Assembly: GCA_024220525.1 (NCBI GenBank)
Contig: JAMYWO010000311.1
Span: 1 to 43,345, forward strand
Source: Cochliopodium minus
Taxonomy: Eukaryota > Discosea > Himatismenida > Cochliopodiidae
DNA: 43,345 nt
Direction of reading: 5' to 3'
The translations under genes and the position numbers were made by a program. Under the pieces are notes generated by a model. That model searched no databases, was not told where the DNA came from, and saw nothing but the letters and a program-made list of their open reading frames with translations. Below, piece by piece: positions 22,778 through 32,594 of this stretch. The first letter of the stretch is position 1. Every line of letters begins with the position of its first letter.

Positions 22778-24835
22778 TCAAAAATTAAAAAAATTGTTAT
22801 CAAAATCCACACTATTTGGAGAATAAAATATATTTCCATCAATTTCATTGTTATCATTGCTTGAGGATAGATTTGTTGTGATAGCTGGCAAACCAGAGTT
22901 TAATATTGGTATGTAATTCCTACGCCAGCTGAATCTTTTGAGACTTTCACTTTGTAAAAAAAAAAGTTACTTTTAAAAAAAAAAATTTGAAAAAAAAATA
23001 AAATAATTTTTTTACGGTGGCTCGTTAGTTGTGTCACTATTTTTTAAATTAAAAAAAATTTTTTAAAAAAGAATTTATTTTTACCAATAAAACTTGAATT
23101 CATTTGGTTCCAGAAGAGGCGGAACAAAGTTAAAATCAATGTTGAGATCATGTATTTTGTCAATCATCAACATACCTTTTGAAAAAGTTTTTAAAATTTT
23201 GAAGAAGAATTTATTTTTTTTTACTGAAAACTGGTTTCTGTAGGTTGTTATCCTTAAATTAGAACAAGAATAATTAAAATGAAGTGTAATAAAGAGTAAA
23301 AAAATTTTAAAAAAAAATACTCCATAGCCAATAAACTTGCAAGACAAATGTATCAAATGTCCCTGAAAAATAAATTGAAAAAAAAAAATGAGGAAAAAAG
23401 AAGGAAATGAATAATAATTTTACCTTGGCATGCCTGAAATAAATTGAAGGAAATCTTCCAAGCATCTTGTGATTTGTCAATCCTTCTTCTTTTATTATTT
23501 CTATTGAAAATTTTCCTTTTTCACTGACAGAATGTTGTTCTTTGGGAATGAGATCTTTTGAAATAATAAAAAATTAAAATTGATGGTAAAAAAAATTAAA
23601 AAATAAAAAAATAAAAAAATAAAAAGAGATAAATTAAAATTTTTAATGAAAATAAAAAAAATACCCAAAAAATTAACGTTTGTTAAATTTTTATAACCAA
23701 GTAAATTACAAAAAGGATCTGACATCTCCATTATAAATGAAGGTGCTTTTATTAAAAATAAAAAATGAACAAATTTCAAAAATAAAAGCAAAAATAACCA
23801 GGACTATAGATTTTATCGTCATTTGGGATCACCTTAATAAAATTTTCATTAATTTGATTTAAATCAAAAAATTTAGAATTATTACAACTTTCAGTAAAAC
23901 CCACATTTGGCTTGCTTTTTTCAAAAAAATAAATTAAAAAATAAAAATTAAAATAAAATCTGTTTCATATTTTTTTGTATTTTTAAAATTTTACAAGTAT
24001 ATTCCCTCATTTTTAAAATTCCCATCAAAGCCTCATTTTTGTTCTTTAAAATTTCCACTTCTTTTAGTAATTTTATGTTCTTCAAAATCATCATATCTGG
24101 CAGTTTATTTCCTTTTGAAGAAAAATTTGTGAAAAACAAAAAAAATTTAAAAGAAAGAAATTTTTTTAGTTTACCACATTGACTGCAAAATTTGGCTAAA
24201 TTAAAAAAAAAATTTTTTTTTGGAAGGAAATTATTTTATCAAATAGCATATTTTTTTACCTGAATTATCTTGTTGTTTCGAGTTACATTTGTTGCACTTT
24301 ACTTCTATATCTCTCAAATCAATTGTTACAATATTTGTTTCTCCCTTCAATTTCTTGTCTGATTTATTTAAATGTAAATTAAATGAATGAATTCAAATTC
24401 AAACCTAAGGGTTTTTTTGGTCTTCCAACAGGTTTCCTTTTAATATTTTCATAACATTCTATTTCTCTTTGTATACAATATGAACAGGGTCTTTTTCCAT
24501 CACACTATGATTTAAGAAATTAAAATTGTATTTCTCATCATTTTTTTTGATTTCTTTATTTTTTTACCTTTTTATGATTTTTTCTGATAGATTGTTATTT
24601 GATTAAAATGGTTGAATTATTGAATAGGGATATTAATTTATTTTGAAATGATTTACTTGCAATTCATGCATGCAACAGTTTTTCTTTTTTCTTTCTTTAT
24701 ATCATTTGAATTATTTGTATTATTTGGGAAATTATTTGGGTTATTGGTATTATATAAGTTTGGGAAATTATTTCCATTATTATAATTTGGATTCATGTTG
24801 TTTATATTGTGGGTTATATCGTTATTTGTGTTCAT
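22778..24835 (-). CDS. Array gene 3: Zn2Cys6-AT-hook-zinc ribbon-coiled coil-PAS transcription factor
   Basis: Start ATG 24835. An Asn-rich leader ends KKEKRKTVACMNCK. A 16-nt exon (about 24571-24586) gives KNHKK, and the next gives C-DGKRP-C-SY-C-IQREIE-C and RKPVGRPKKP. Further exons give CNKCNSKQQ, then AKFCSQCG on a 21-nt exon, then helix LLKEVEILKNKNEALMGI. The PAS module follows in small exons: VIPNDDKIYSP, APSFIMEMSDPFCNLLGY, DLIPKEQHSVSEKGKFSI, LGRFPSIYFRHAKGHLIHL, CKFIGYGV, then MLMIDKIHDLNIDFNFVPP and FKFYW. The last exon (about 22951-22778) contains ESLKRFSWRRNYIP and ends VDFDNNFFNF with TGA. Its first 60 residues and the introns there are almost identical to those of genes 1 and 2. 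Confidence 0.88.
24599..24680 (-). repeat. Shared intron/exon block of array genes 1-3
   Basis: The intron before the 16-nt exon and the end of exon 1 recur almost unchanged at 26960-27052 and 29240-29324, including non-coding words such as ATTGAATAGGGATATTAA and TGCAATTCATGCATGCAAC. They mark a homogenised segment covering the zinc-cluster-coding half of the three genes. Confidence 0.85.
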
Positions 24836-24943
24836 TTTCTCAATTTTTTTTTTATATTTTAATTTCTGAGAAAATCAAATTTGAAATCAAATATAAATAC
24901 CAAAGAATTTAATAATACAAAAAAATGTTAAAAAAGTATTTTA

Positions 24944-27204
24944 TCAAAAATTAAAAAAATAATTATCGACATCTCCATTGTTCGGAGAATAGAAGACTTC
25001 ACCACTACTATTATTTGGGTCAACTCTCGAAAGAAGAAAAGTATTGAGGTTATTACTGTTGTAGATCTGAACATTGAGAGGACTATTATCATTATTGTTA
25101 TTGTTGTTAATGTTGACATTGTTTTGAAAATTGTTATTGTTAATATTGATGTTGCCGTTATGATTATTGTTTGTTTGGTTGTAATAACCTGGATTTGAAT
25201 TGGGGATGTTGTAATTGCGTCTCCAGTTGAATTTTTTGATTGGTTCACTTGGAATAAATAAAAAAAAAAAAAATTTTTAAAACAAAAATTTAAAATTAAA
25301 ATTAAAATAATTACGGAGGTTCATCGCTTGGATTACTATTTAAAAAATTAAAAAAAAGATTTTAATTAAAAACGAGTTGAAAAATGGAAATGAATTTACC
25401 AATGAAATTTGAATACACTATGATCAATAAAAGGAGGGACAAAGTTTAAATCTATGTTGAGATCTAAGATCTTTTCTATCAATAACATACCTAATGAGGT
25501 AGAAATGTTAAAATATAACATAAAATAAATAACAAGAAAATTTACCAAAAGATGGTTTTTTTGTTTTCGAGTCCTATTAAATGAAAAATTTAAAAATTAC
25601 AATAAAAATTTAATAAAAATGAATAAAGCATACTCCATAAGCAATAAACTTGCAAGATAAATGAATTAAGTGCCCCTGAAAGAAAATAAAAATCCAAAAA
25701 AAAAGTTTCAATCTTTAAAAAAGAAATGAAAGTGGAAAATATTACCTTTGAATGCCTGAAATACACGGAAGGGAAATTTCCTACCATCTTGGGGCTTATC
25801 AAACCCTCTTCCTTTACTACATCGATTGAAATTTTTTCTCTATCTTTTACATAGTGTTGTTCTTTAGGAATGAGATCTTATTAAAGAAATAGTGAATTTA
25901 AAATAAATAGATCAAAAAAAAATTTAAAAAATAAATAGATCTAAATAAAATAATTAAAAAAAAATTAAATTTTGTTTAATTTGAAAAAAAAGAAAAAATA
26001 CCTGGGAAATAAACGTTTCTTAAACTATGATACCCAAGTAAACTACAAAAAGGATCAGAAGCTTCCAATATAAATGAGGGAACTATTTAAATAGATAAAT
26101 AAAATAAATTAAAAAAATAAAAAAATTTTAAAAGGGAAAAATTAAATGATTACTTGGGCTGTGGAATTTGTCGTCACATGGAATCATCTAACTCCAAAAA
26201 TATTTGTATGAAAAAAAATTTAATAAATATTTTATTTGAAAAAATAAATTACAATTTTCAGCAATATCCACATTTGGCTTGCTGATACGAAAAAAAAACA
26301 AAAATAACAAAAATATTCAAGAATTAAAATTAAATGAAATGATAGAAAATTTTATTTTTACAAGTATATTCTCTCATTTTTATTATTCCCATCAAAGCCT
26401 CATTTTTGTTCTTTAAAATTTCCACTTCTTTTTGTAAAATGTTGTTTTTCAAAACAAGTAACTCTGGCAATTTATTTCCTTTGAAAAAATATCTTTAATT
26501 TTATGTTTTTTTTTTAAAAATAAAAAAATTGAATATTACCACATTGGCTGCAAAATTTTGCTAAAAAAAATTTGAGAAAAACAATTATTGCGAAATGTTT
26601 GCAGAGATGTTTTTTAAAATTTTTTACCGCCATTGTCTTGTTTTGAATCACATTTATCACATTTTACTTCTAAATTTCCTAAATCTATTGTTATATTGTT
26701 CGGATCGTTCTTTTGTTTTTTATCTGAGTTTGATGAGAAGAAACACAAAAGTTTAAAAAGCGAATTAAAACAAAAAATTTGAACCTAAGGGTTTTTTTGG
26801 CCTTCCAACAGGTTTTCTTTTATTATTTTCAAAACATTCTATTTTTCTTTGAATACAATATGAACAGGGTCTTTTTCCATCACACTATGATTTTGGAAAT
26901 TAAAATTGTATTCCTCATCATTTTTTTTATTTTTTTACCTTTTTATGATTTTTTCTGAATTGATTGTTATTTGATTAAAATGGATGAATTATTGAATAGG
27001 GATATTAATTTATTTTGAAATGATTTACTTGCAATTCATGCATGCAACTGTTTTTCTTTTTTCTTTCTTTGTATCATTTGAATTATTTGTATTATTTGGG
27101 AAATTATTCGTGTTATTGGTATTATTTGAGTTTAGGAAATTATTTCCATTATTATAATTTGGATTCATGTTGTTCATATTTTGGGCTTCGGTATTATTGT
27201 TCAT
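24944..27204 (-). CDS. Array gene 2: Zn2Cys6-AT-hook-zinc ribbon-coiled coil-PAS transcription factor
   Basis: Start ATG 27204 (MNNNTEAQNMNNMNPN). Exon 1 (27204 to about 27030) ends TVACMNCK. A 16-nt exon gives KNHKK, then C-DGKRP-C-SY-C-IQRKIE-C and a GRPKKP AT-hook-like motif (about 26886-26787). Ribbon halves CDKCDSKQD (about 26724-26631) and KFCSQCG, helix LQKEVEILKNKNEALMGI. PAS: MIPCDDKFHSP, VPSFILEASDPFCSLLGY, DLIPKEQHYVKDREKISI, VGNFPSVYFRHSKGHLIHL, CKFIAYGV, LIEKILDLNIDFNFVPPF and FKFHW. The last exon (about 25245-24944) begins EPIKKFNWRRNYNIP, has a long Asn-rich run and ends GDVDNYFFNF with TGA at 24944. The long open frame on the same strand within that exon starting at 25248 is a shadow of this one. 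Confidence 0.88.
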
Positions 27205-27428
27205 TTTCTCAATTTTTTTATTTTTTTTTTTTATAAATTTATATTAAGTTTCAAAAAAAATAAAGTTAAATTAGATCTCACATTAGTTTGAATAAACAAA
27301 TTGGTTCATTAAAAAGATTTAAAAAGTTGAATTTTTTATTTTTGAGGAATTATAATTAATAATAATCCCGAAAAAAAATCCCTCATTAAGTTTTAAAAAA
27401 TTCCTCTTTATTTTGTTCTGTTTGACCT

Positions 27429-29476
27429 TTAAATATTAGAAAAATAACTATCATTATTGTTATTAGGTTGAAAATTAATTCCCTTGTTATTATTGCTATC
27501 AATCCTCTGAAGAAAAAAATTGTTGAGATTATTACTGTTATAGATCTGAACATTCATCCCATTATTATCGTTATTATTGTTATTAATGTTGACATTATTG
27601 TTGAAACTGTTATTGTTATTAAAATTGTTGGAGAATTGATATGTTTGGTTGGAATTTTGAGAATTTACCAAAGGATTGTACTCTCTATTCAAATTGAATC
27701 TTCTGAGACTTTCACTGGAATGTTTTAGTCAGATAAAAAGGAAAAAAAAACAAATTTAAAAAAAGAAATTTACGGAGGTTCTTCGTTTGCATTACTACAA
27801 TTATAAAATAATTAAAATTTAAAAATAGAAAAAAAAAGAGAACAAATTACCAATAAAACCTAAATTCACTCCTATTCATTGGCTCCAAGATAATATCACT
27901 TACATTGAGATCAAGAATTTTTTCTACAAACAAAATTGCTTTAAAGAAATAATAAAGTTAAAAATTAAAAAGAATAAAAAAAAAAAATTACAAAAACTTG
28001 GTTGTCTTGTTTCCATGTCCTTTGGTAAATAAAAAAGTAAAAAATTTTAAAAAAATATTTTTTTAAATTAAGTTTTTTTTTTTACTAAATAACCAATAAA
28101 CCTACAAGAAAGTTTCAATAAGTGCCCCTTAGCATGTTTAAAATATACACATGGTAGTTTTCCAACCATCTTGGGGTTGATTAACCCTTCTTCTTTAACA
28201 ATATCCACTGTCACTTTCCCTCTCTCAGAAGTGGAATGTTGTTCCTTTGGTATGAGATCTTTTTGAAAGATTTGAAAATTTAAAATAAAAAATTGGAAAA
28301 AAATACCAGGAAAATAAAGATTTGATAAACTTTGGTATCCAAGCAAATTAGAAAAAGGTTCAGACGCTTCCAATACAAAAGAAGGAACTTTTATTTTTAA
28401 CAAACATTTTTTTTTGAATGAGAAATAGAAATAAAGTGTTTTTAAAGAATTTACCTGGATGATATATTTTGTCATCATTTGGAATCACCTAAAAAAAATA
28501 ATAAATGAAAAAAAAAAAAAAAAAATTATTACCAATTTTTGTAAAACCCACATTTGACTTGCTATTTAATTGTTTTAATAAAAAAATGAATAATTTAAAT
28601 CAAAAAAAAAATGTTTACAAGTGTTCTCCCTCATTTCCAAAACACTCATCAAAGCCTCGTTTTTCTTTCTTAACATATCTACTTCTTTTTGTAATTCCAA
28701 ATGTTTGAATATCAATGATTCTGGCATTTTGTTTCCTACACGAAAAAAAATAATTTTTTGGATTATTTTTTTTTTCAATATTATTTAAGAGACTAAAGAA
28801 ATTTTTTTTGTTTACCACATTGACTACAAAATTTTGCTTTTGAAAAAAATTTAATTCAGAATATTAGTTAGTAATAATTCGTCTATGACTTACCATTACT
28901 TTGTTGTTTTGTTTCACATTTATCGCATTTTGCTTCCAATTCTCCCAAATTTACTGAAATGTTATCTTTGTCACTTTTCTGTTTCTTTTCTGCATTATTT
29001 ATTTTATGAATTTCAAGAAAATAAAATAATTAAGTGAAATTTTGAACCTGATGGTTTTTTTGGTCTTCCAACAGGTTTTCTTTTAACATTTTCAACACAT
29101 TCTATTTTTCTTTGAATACAATATGAACAGGGTCTTTTTCCATCACACTAGGATTTTGGAAATTAAAATTGTATTTCTCATCATTTTTTTTGATTTCTTT
29201 ATTTTTTTACCTTTTTATGATTTTTTCTGAATTGATTGTTATTTGATTAAAATGGATGAATTATTGAATAGGGATATTAATTTATTTTGAAATGATTTAC
29301 TTGCAATTCATGCATGCAACTGTTTTTCTTTTTTCTTTCTTTGTATCATTTGAATTATTTATATTATTTGAGAAATTATTTGTGTTATTATTATTATTTA
29401 AGTTTTGGAAATTATTTCCATTATTATAATTTGGATTCATGTTCGTATTTTGAATTGTATCTGTATCAAAGTTCAT
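27429..29476 (-). CDS. Array gene 1: Zn2Cys6-AT-hook-zinc ribbon-coiled coil-PAS transcription factor
   Basis: Start ATG 29476. Exons seen: 29476-29301 (Asn-rich, TVACMNCK), 29226-29211 (16 nt), 29147-29048 (C-DGKRP-C-SY-C-IQRKIE-C, RKPVGRPKKP), 28989-28894 (CDKCETKQQ), 28836-28816 (AKFCSQCG) and 28735-28619 (LQKEVDMLRKKNEALMSV). PAS exons follow: VIPNDDKIYHP, VPSFVLEASEPFSNLLGY, DLIPKEQHSTSERGKVTV, VGKLPCVYFKHAKGHLLKL, CRFIGYL, LFVEKILDLNVSDIILEP, FRFYW and CNANEEPP. The last exon (about 27717-27429) has ESLRRFNLNREYNP, an Asn-rich run and the end NNNNDSYFSNI. Zinc cluster plus PAS recalls fungal ERT1/AcuK-type regulators of acetate use and gluconeogenesis; the ribbon and AT-hook are additions. 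The role here is inferred only. Confidence 0.88.
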
Positions 29477-29747
29477 TTTCTCAATTTTTTTTTATTTAAT
29501 TAAAATTTTTATCTTTTTTTTTGAGGAAATTAATTCGTTTGAGGATGTTAATTTTTCGAATAAGGGTAAAAAATAAATTTGTGAGGAATTTATTAAATTA
29601 CTTCCTCTTGAAAATAAAAAAGAATTTATCAACATTTTAAATTTCGAAAACTGTTGAGTTAATGAGACAATGATTTCTAATTTTTATATTTTATTAAAAA
29701 AAAATAGTTCGATTGAGAAAATTCTTTTTATCACATAGAATAATAGA
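29477..29747. promoter_or_regulatory. Divergent intergenic region between array gene 1 and the racemase gene
   Basis: 271 bp between outward-facing starts, A/T-rich. The octamer CTTCCTCT occurs on the plus strand near 29600 and resembles the element seen upstream of the acyl-CoA synthetases. The sequence just before ATG of gene 1 (AAATTGAGAAAATG on the minus strand) is shared with genes 2 and 3. Confidence 0.35.
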
Positions 29748-31407
29748 ATGAATTCATCAGCATTGAATGGAATTAAAGTTATAGAAATAGCAGGATTAGC
29801 GCCTGCTCCTTTTTGTGGGATGATATTGAGTGATTTTGGAGCAGATGTGACCAGAGTTGATAGAGTGGATCAAAAAACATCAGATGTGCTTAGCAGAGGG
29901 AAGAAATCAATCTGCATAGATTTGAAAAAAGAACAAGGGAAGAAAATATTTTTGAGATTGATAGAAAAAGCAGATGTATTGATAGATCCATTCAGACCAA
30001 AAGTATTGGAGAAATTAGGATTGGGAGAAGATCTCTTATTGAAAGTAAATCCAAGATTAATATTTGCAAGATTAACGGGTTTTGGTCAAAAAGGTATATC
30101 AAAAGAATAATTCATTAATGATGTCAAACTTGATCCATAATATTTATTGATATACAATATATCTTAATATAAATAAAATACTTTGAAATAAAATATATAT
30201 AGGATATTATTCTGATAGAGCAGGACATGATATAAATTATTTGGCAGTTTCAGGAATGTTATCTGTACGAAAAAATTTTATAAAATCAAAATTTTTTTCA
30301 AGATCAAAAAGATAACCTTGAATAATACCATAAAAATAAATAAATAGGTTCTGGGTAGAGCAAATGAAAATCCAATGTATCCTCAAAATTTCCTTGCAGA
30401 TTTTGCAGCTGGGGGATTGTTATGTGCATTTGGAATACTAGTTGCAATACAAGAAAGAACAAAATCAGGAAAAGGACAAGTGATAGACTCTGCAATGGTA
30501 AAAATATCCAATCAAATTATTAAGGAAGTGAAAATGAACAGTAAATATTGAATATAACTATGATTATCTGGATTAAAAATCAATATATCTTCCAAAATAT
30601 TACAACAGTTTAATTTTGTTAGTAAAAATTTTATATCCGCTAACCAAGTTGTAAATATTTGGACATGTCTTTTGAATTGGTCATCTAAATTCATTCAATT
30701 CAATAAATAGGTTGATGGGACAACTTATCTTGGCTCTTTTTATCTTAAATCAAAAGACACAATTTTTTCAAATAACAGAGGAGAAAACATGTTGGATGGA
30801 GGAGGTAAACATCAAAAGTTTTTTTGTTTTAAATTTATTTTAAAATTTCTTTCTTTATTTTTTATTCTAGCACACTTTTATGAAGTTTACGAAACAAGTG
30901 ACAAACAATATATGGCTGTTGGTTCGATTGAACCACAGTTTTATGCTCTTCTCATCAAGGGACTTGGTTTGGATATTAACACACTGCCTCATCAGCTCGA
31001 CACCTCATCTTGGCCAACCATGAAAAAATGTTTCAAATATATTTTTGCAAGTAAACCTAGGTCTCATTGGGAAAGTATTTTTGACAAAGGTATTAAAAAT
31101 TATTTTTTTTTATTTTTAAATTTTTGTTTTGATAGTTGATGCTTGTGTCACTCCTGTGATAAATGTGGGTGAACTTACTACTCATCCTCACTGTATAGAT
31201 CGTAATTTGGTTCAAAATGTGAATGGAAATATTGAGCCTTCCACTGCACCAAGATTGTCTAGAACTCCCTCTCGTCCTTCTTTTGCTTTCACTAATCCAG
31301 GTCAAAACACTTTGCAAATCCTCAAAGAATTGGGTTTTGATCAAAAAGAAATTAACATTTTCTTTGATACTGGCGTTTCCAAATCTAATTCTCAATCAAA
31401 TCTTTGA
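29748..31407 (+). CDS. Alpha-methylacyl-CoA racemase (class III CoA-transferase family)
   Basis: Six exons (29748-30093, 30203-30264, 30348-30497, 30711-30804, 30871-31089, 31136-31407) give exactly 381 codons, 380 residues plus stop, the usual family length. The enzyme interconverts (2R)- and (2S)-methylacyl-CoA so that branched fatty acids can enter beta-oxidation. Landmarks: [20 protein letters not shown], the CoA-site block [22 protein letters not shown] with the catalytic histidine, [13 protein letters not shown] with the catalytic aspartate, [18 protein letters not shown], and VGSIEPQFY with the catalytic-loop glutamate. All three catalytic positions of the racemase subgroup are kept, which favours racemase over CoA-transferase. 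The C-terminus ...SQSNL resembles a weak peroxisomal PTS1, and human AMACR also has a non-canonical PTS1. TGA is the stop. Confidence 0.95.
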
Positions 31408-31537
31408 AATTTCTCCTTTTTTGCAAAAGAAATTAAATCACTTTTTAAAGTCTGGTTTTAAAAAAGACAACTTAATCTTGAACTTTGTTTCTCAAAAAAA
31501 AAAAAAAAAAAAAAAGGGGTTCGTTCACTTTGGATCT

Positions 31538-32434
31538 ATGGAGAATATGTTGTCAGATATGATCGATAAAGTTTTATTGGATTATCCATCAATCAAAGAA
31601 GAGAATTTTGTTCAAAGTCTCAAACAATTGGATATCCCCAAGATAAAACGTCTAAATGAAGATAAATTCCTCAAGATATATCTTACACATTTGACAGAGA
31701 ACAAGAAATTGGAATCATTATACTTCTTGGAAGACTTTAAAAGTAATTTGGAAGAATTCGAGAACAATTCCAACTATAAATTATTAATTCCTCAGTATAA
31801 TTGTCCTAATATTCCTATCTCCAATCATATGAAAGAAAATGGTGTTTTGGATCTTAATGGATTATTGACTGATAAGAGAATCATGGAGAATAAAGATAAG
31901 TATTTTTACACAGACCTAAAGAGATTGATATCGGAAGAGAAGATACAAGAAAAAATAGAGATTTTGCTTTTCAAAAACAATGCATTATCAGAACCATCTT
32001 TTATGAAAGAATGTTTCGAGTTAACTGTAAGAATTTTTTTTTTTTTTATTTTTTTTCTGAATCAAATATTTAATTTCAAAATTTCGGCTTATTATATTTA
32101 TATTAATATTCAAAATCAGAAAATACTACCTAATTGCAAAGAAATTGATATCTCATACAACAATTTTGGAAAATCATGCTGGGAAGATTTTTTCGTATTG
32201 ATAGATTCTTTCAGTGGGATCATCAACTTTACTGGAAATCCTATCGTATCTGAAGAAAGCAAAAGCTCCTTTGAGAACATCCCGTTCAACAAATGGAAAA
32301 ACCTCATATGGATAGCCAAACAGAGATTGAATGTACAAAATTGGAAGAAATGTTTACCAAAAGATGAAAAGATATACATGGAGACTATTTTTACTCACAA
32401 TGAGTATTATTTTAGTGAAGATGATCAAAATTAA
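31538..32434 (+). CDS. Leucine-rich-repeat/RNI-like protein
   Basis: The start chosen is ATG 31538, after a long A tract that follows the racemase stop by 131 bp; upstream in-frame sequence overlaps the racemase and is a shadow. An intron at 32027-32119 (GTAAGA...TCAG, 93 nt) is in frame and open, but its T-rich content marks it as intron; spliced length is 267 residues. LRR-like text is KIEILLFKNNAL, then CKEIDISYNNFGKSCWEDFF and GIINFTGNPIVS, consistent with two or three ribonuclease-inhibitor-type repeats. The N-terminal 150 residues are charged, mostly helical and unassigned. Proteins of this kind are binding scaffolds. It lies between the racemase and an unknown gene, 10 kb from neither kelch nor RasGAP genes, so context gives no role. 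Confidence 0.7.
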   Translation: MENMLSDMIDKVLLDYPSIKEENFVQSLKQLDIPKIKRLNEDKFLKIYLTHLTENKKLESLYFLEDFKSNLEEFENNSNYKLLIPQYNCPNIPISNHMKENGVLDLNGLLTDKRIMENKDKYFYTDLKRLISEEKIQEKIEILLFKNNALSEPSFMKECFELTVRIFFFFIFFLNQIFNFKISAYYIYINIQNQKILPNCKEIDISYNNFGKSCWEDFFVLIDSFSGIINFTGNPIVSEESKSSFENIPFNKWKNLIWIAKQRLNVQNWKKCLPKDEKIYMETIFTHNEYYFSEDDQN

Positions 32435-32594
32435 ATTTTTAAATTTTTAATAGAATTATTTATTTGTTTTTTTCAGAGAAACTTTGAATTTATATTTTAA
32501 TTCATTTATTGATAAATAAAAATTTTAAAATATTTTTTTTTTTATTTCGAAAAAAAAAAAAAAAAAAGAACTTTAAAACTTTAAATATAAGGAA

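Noticed and set aside
31494-31515. Poly-A run as a retroposon tail
   Set aside because: No target-site duplication or retroposed coding sequence beside it. Such A runs are common in all gaps of the window.
31223-31537. N-terminal extension of the LRR-like frame into the racemase gene
   Set aside because: It overlaps racemase exon 6 in another frame and crosses a run of about 22 A. ATG 31538 is the sensible start.
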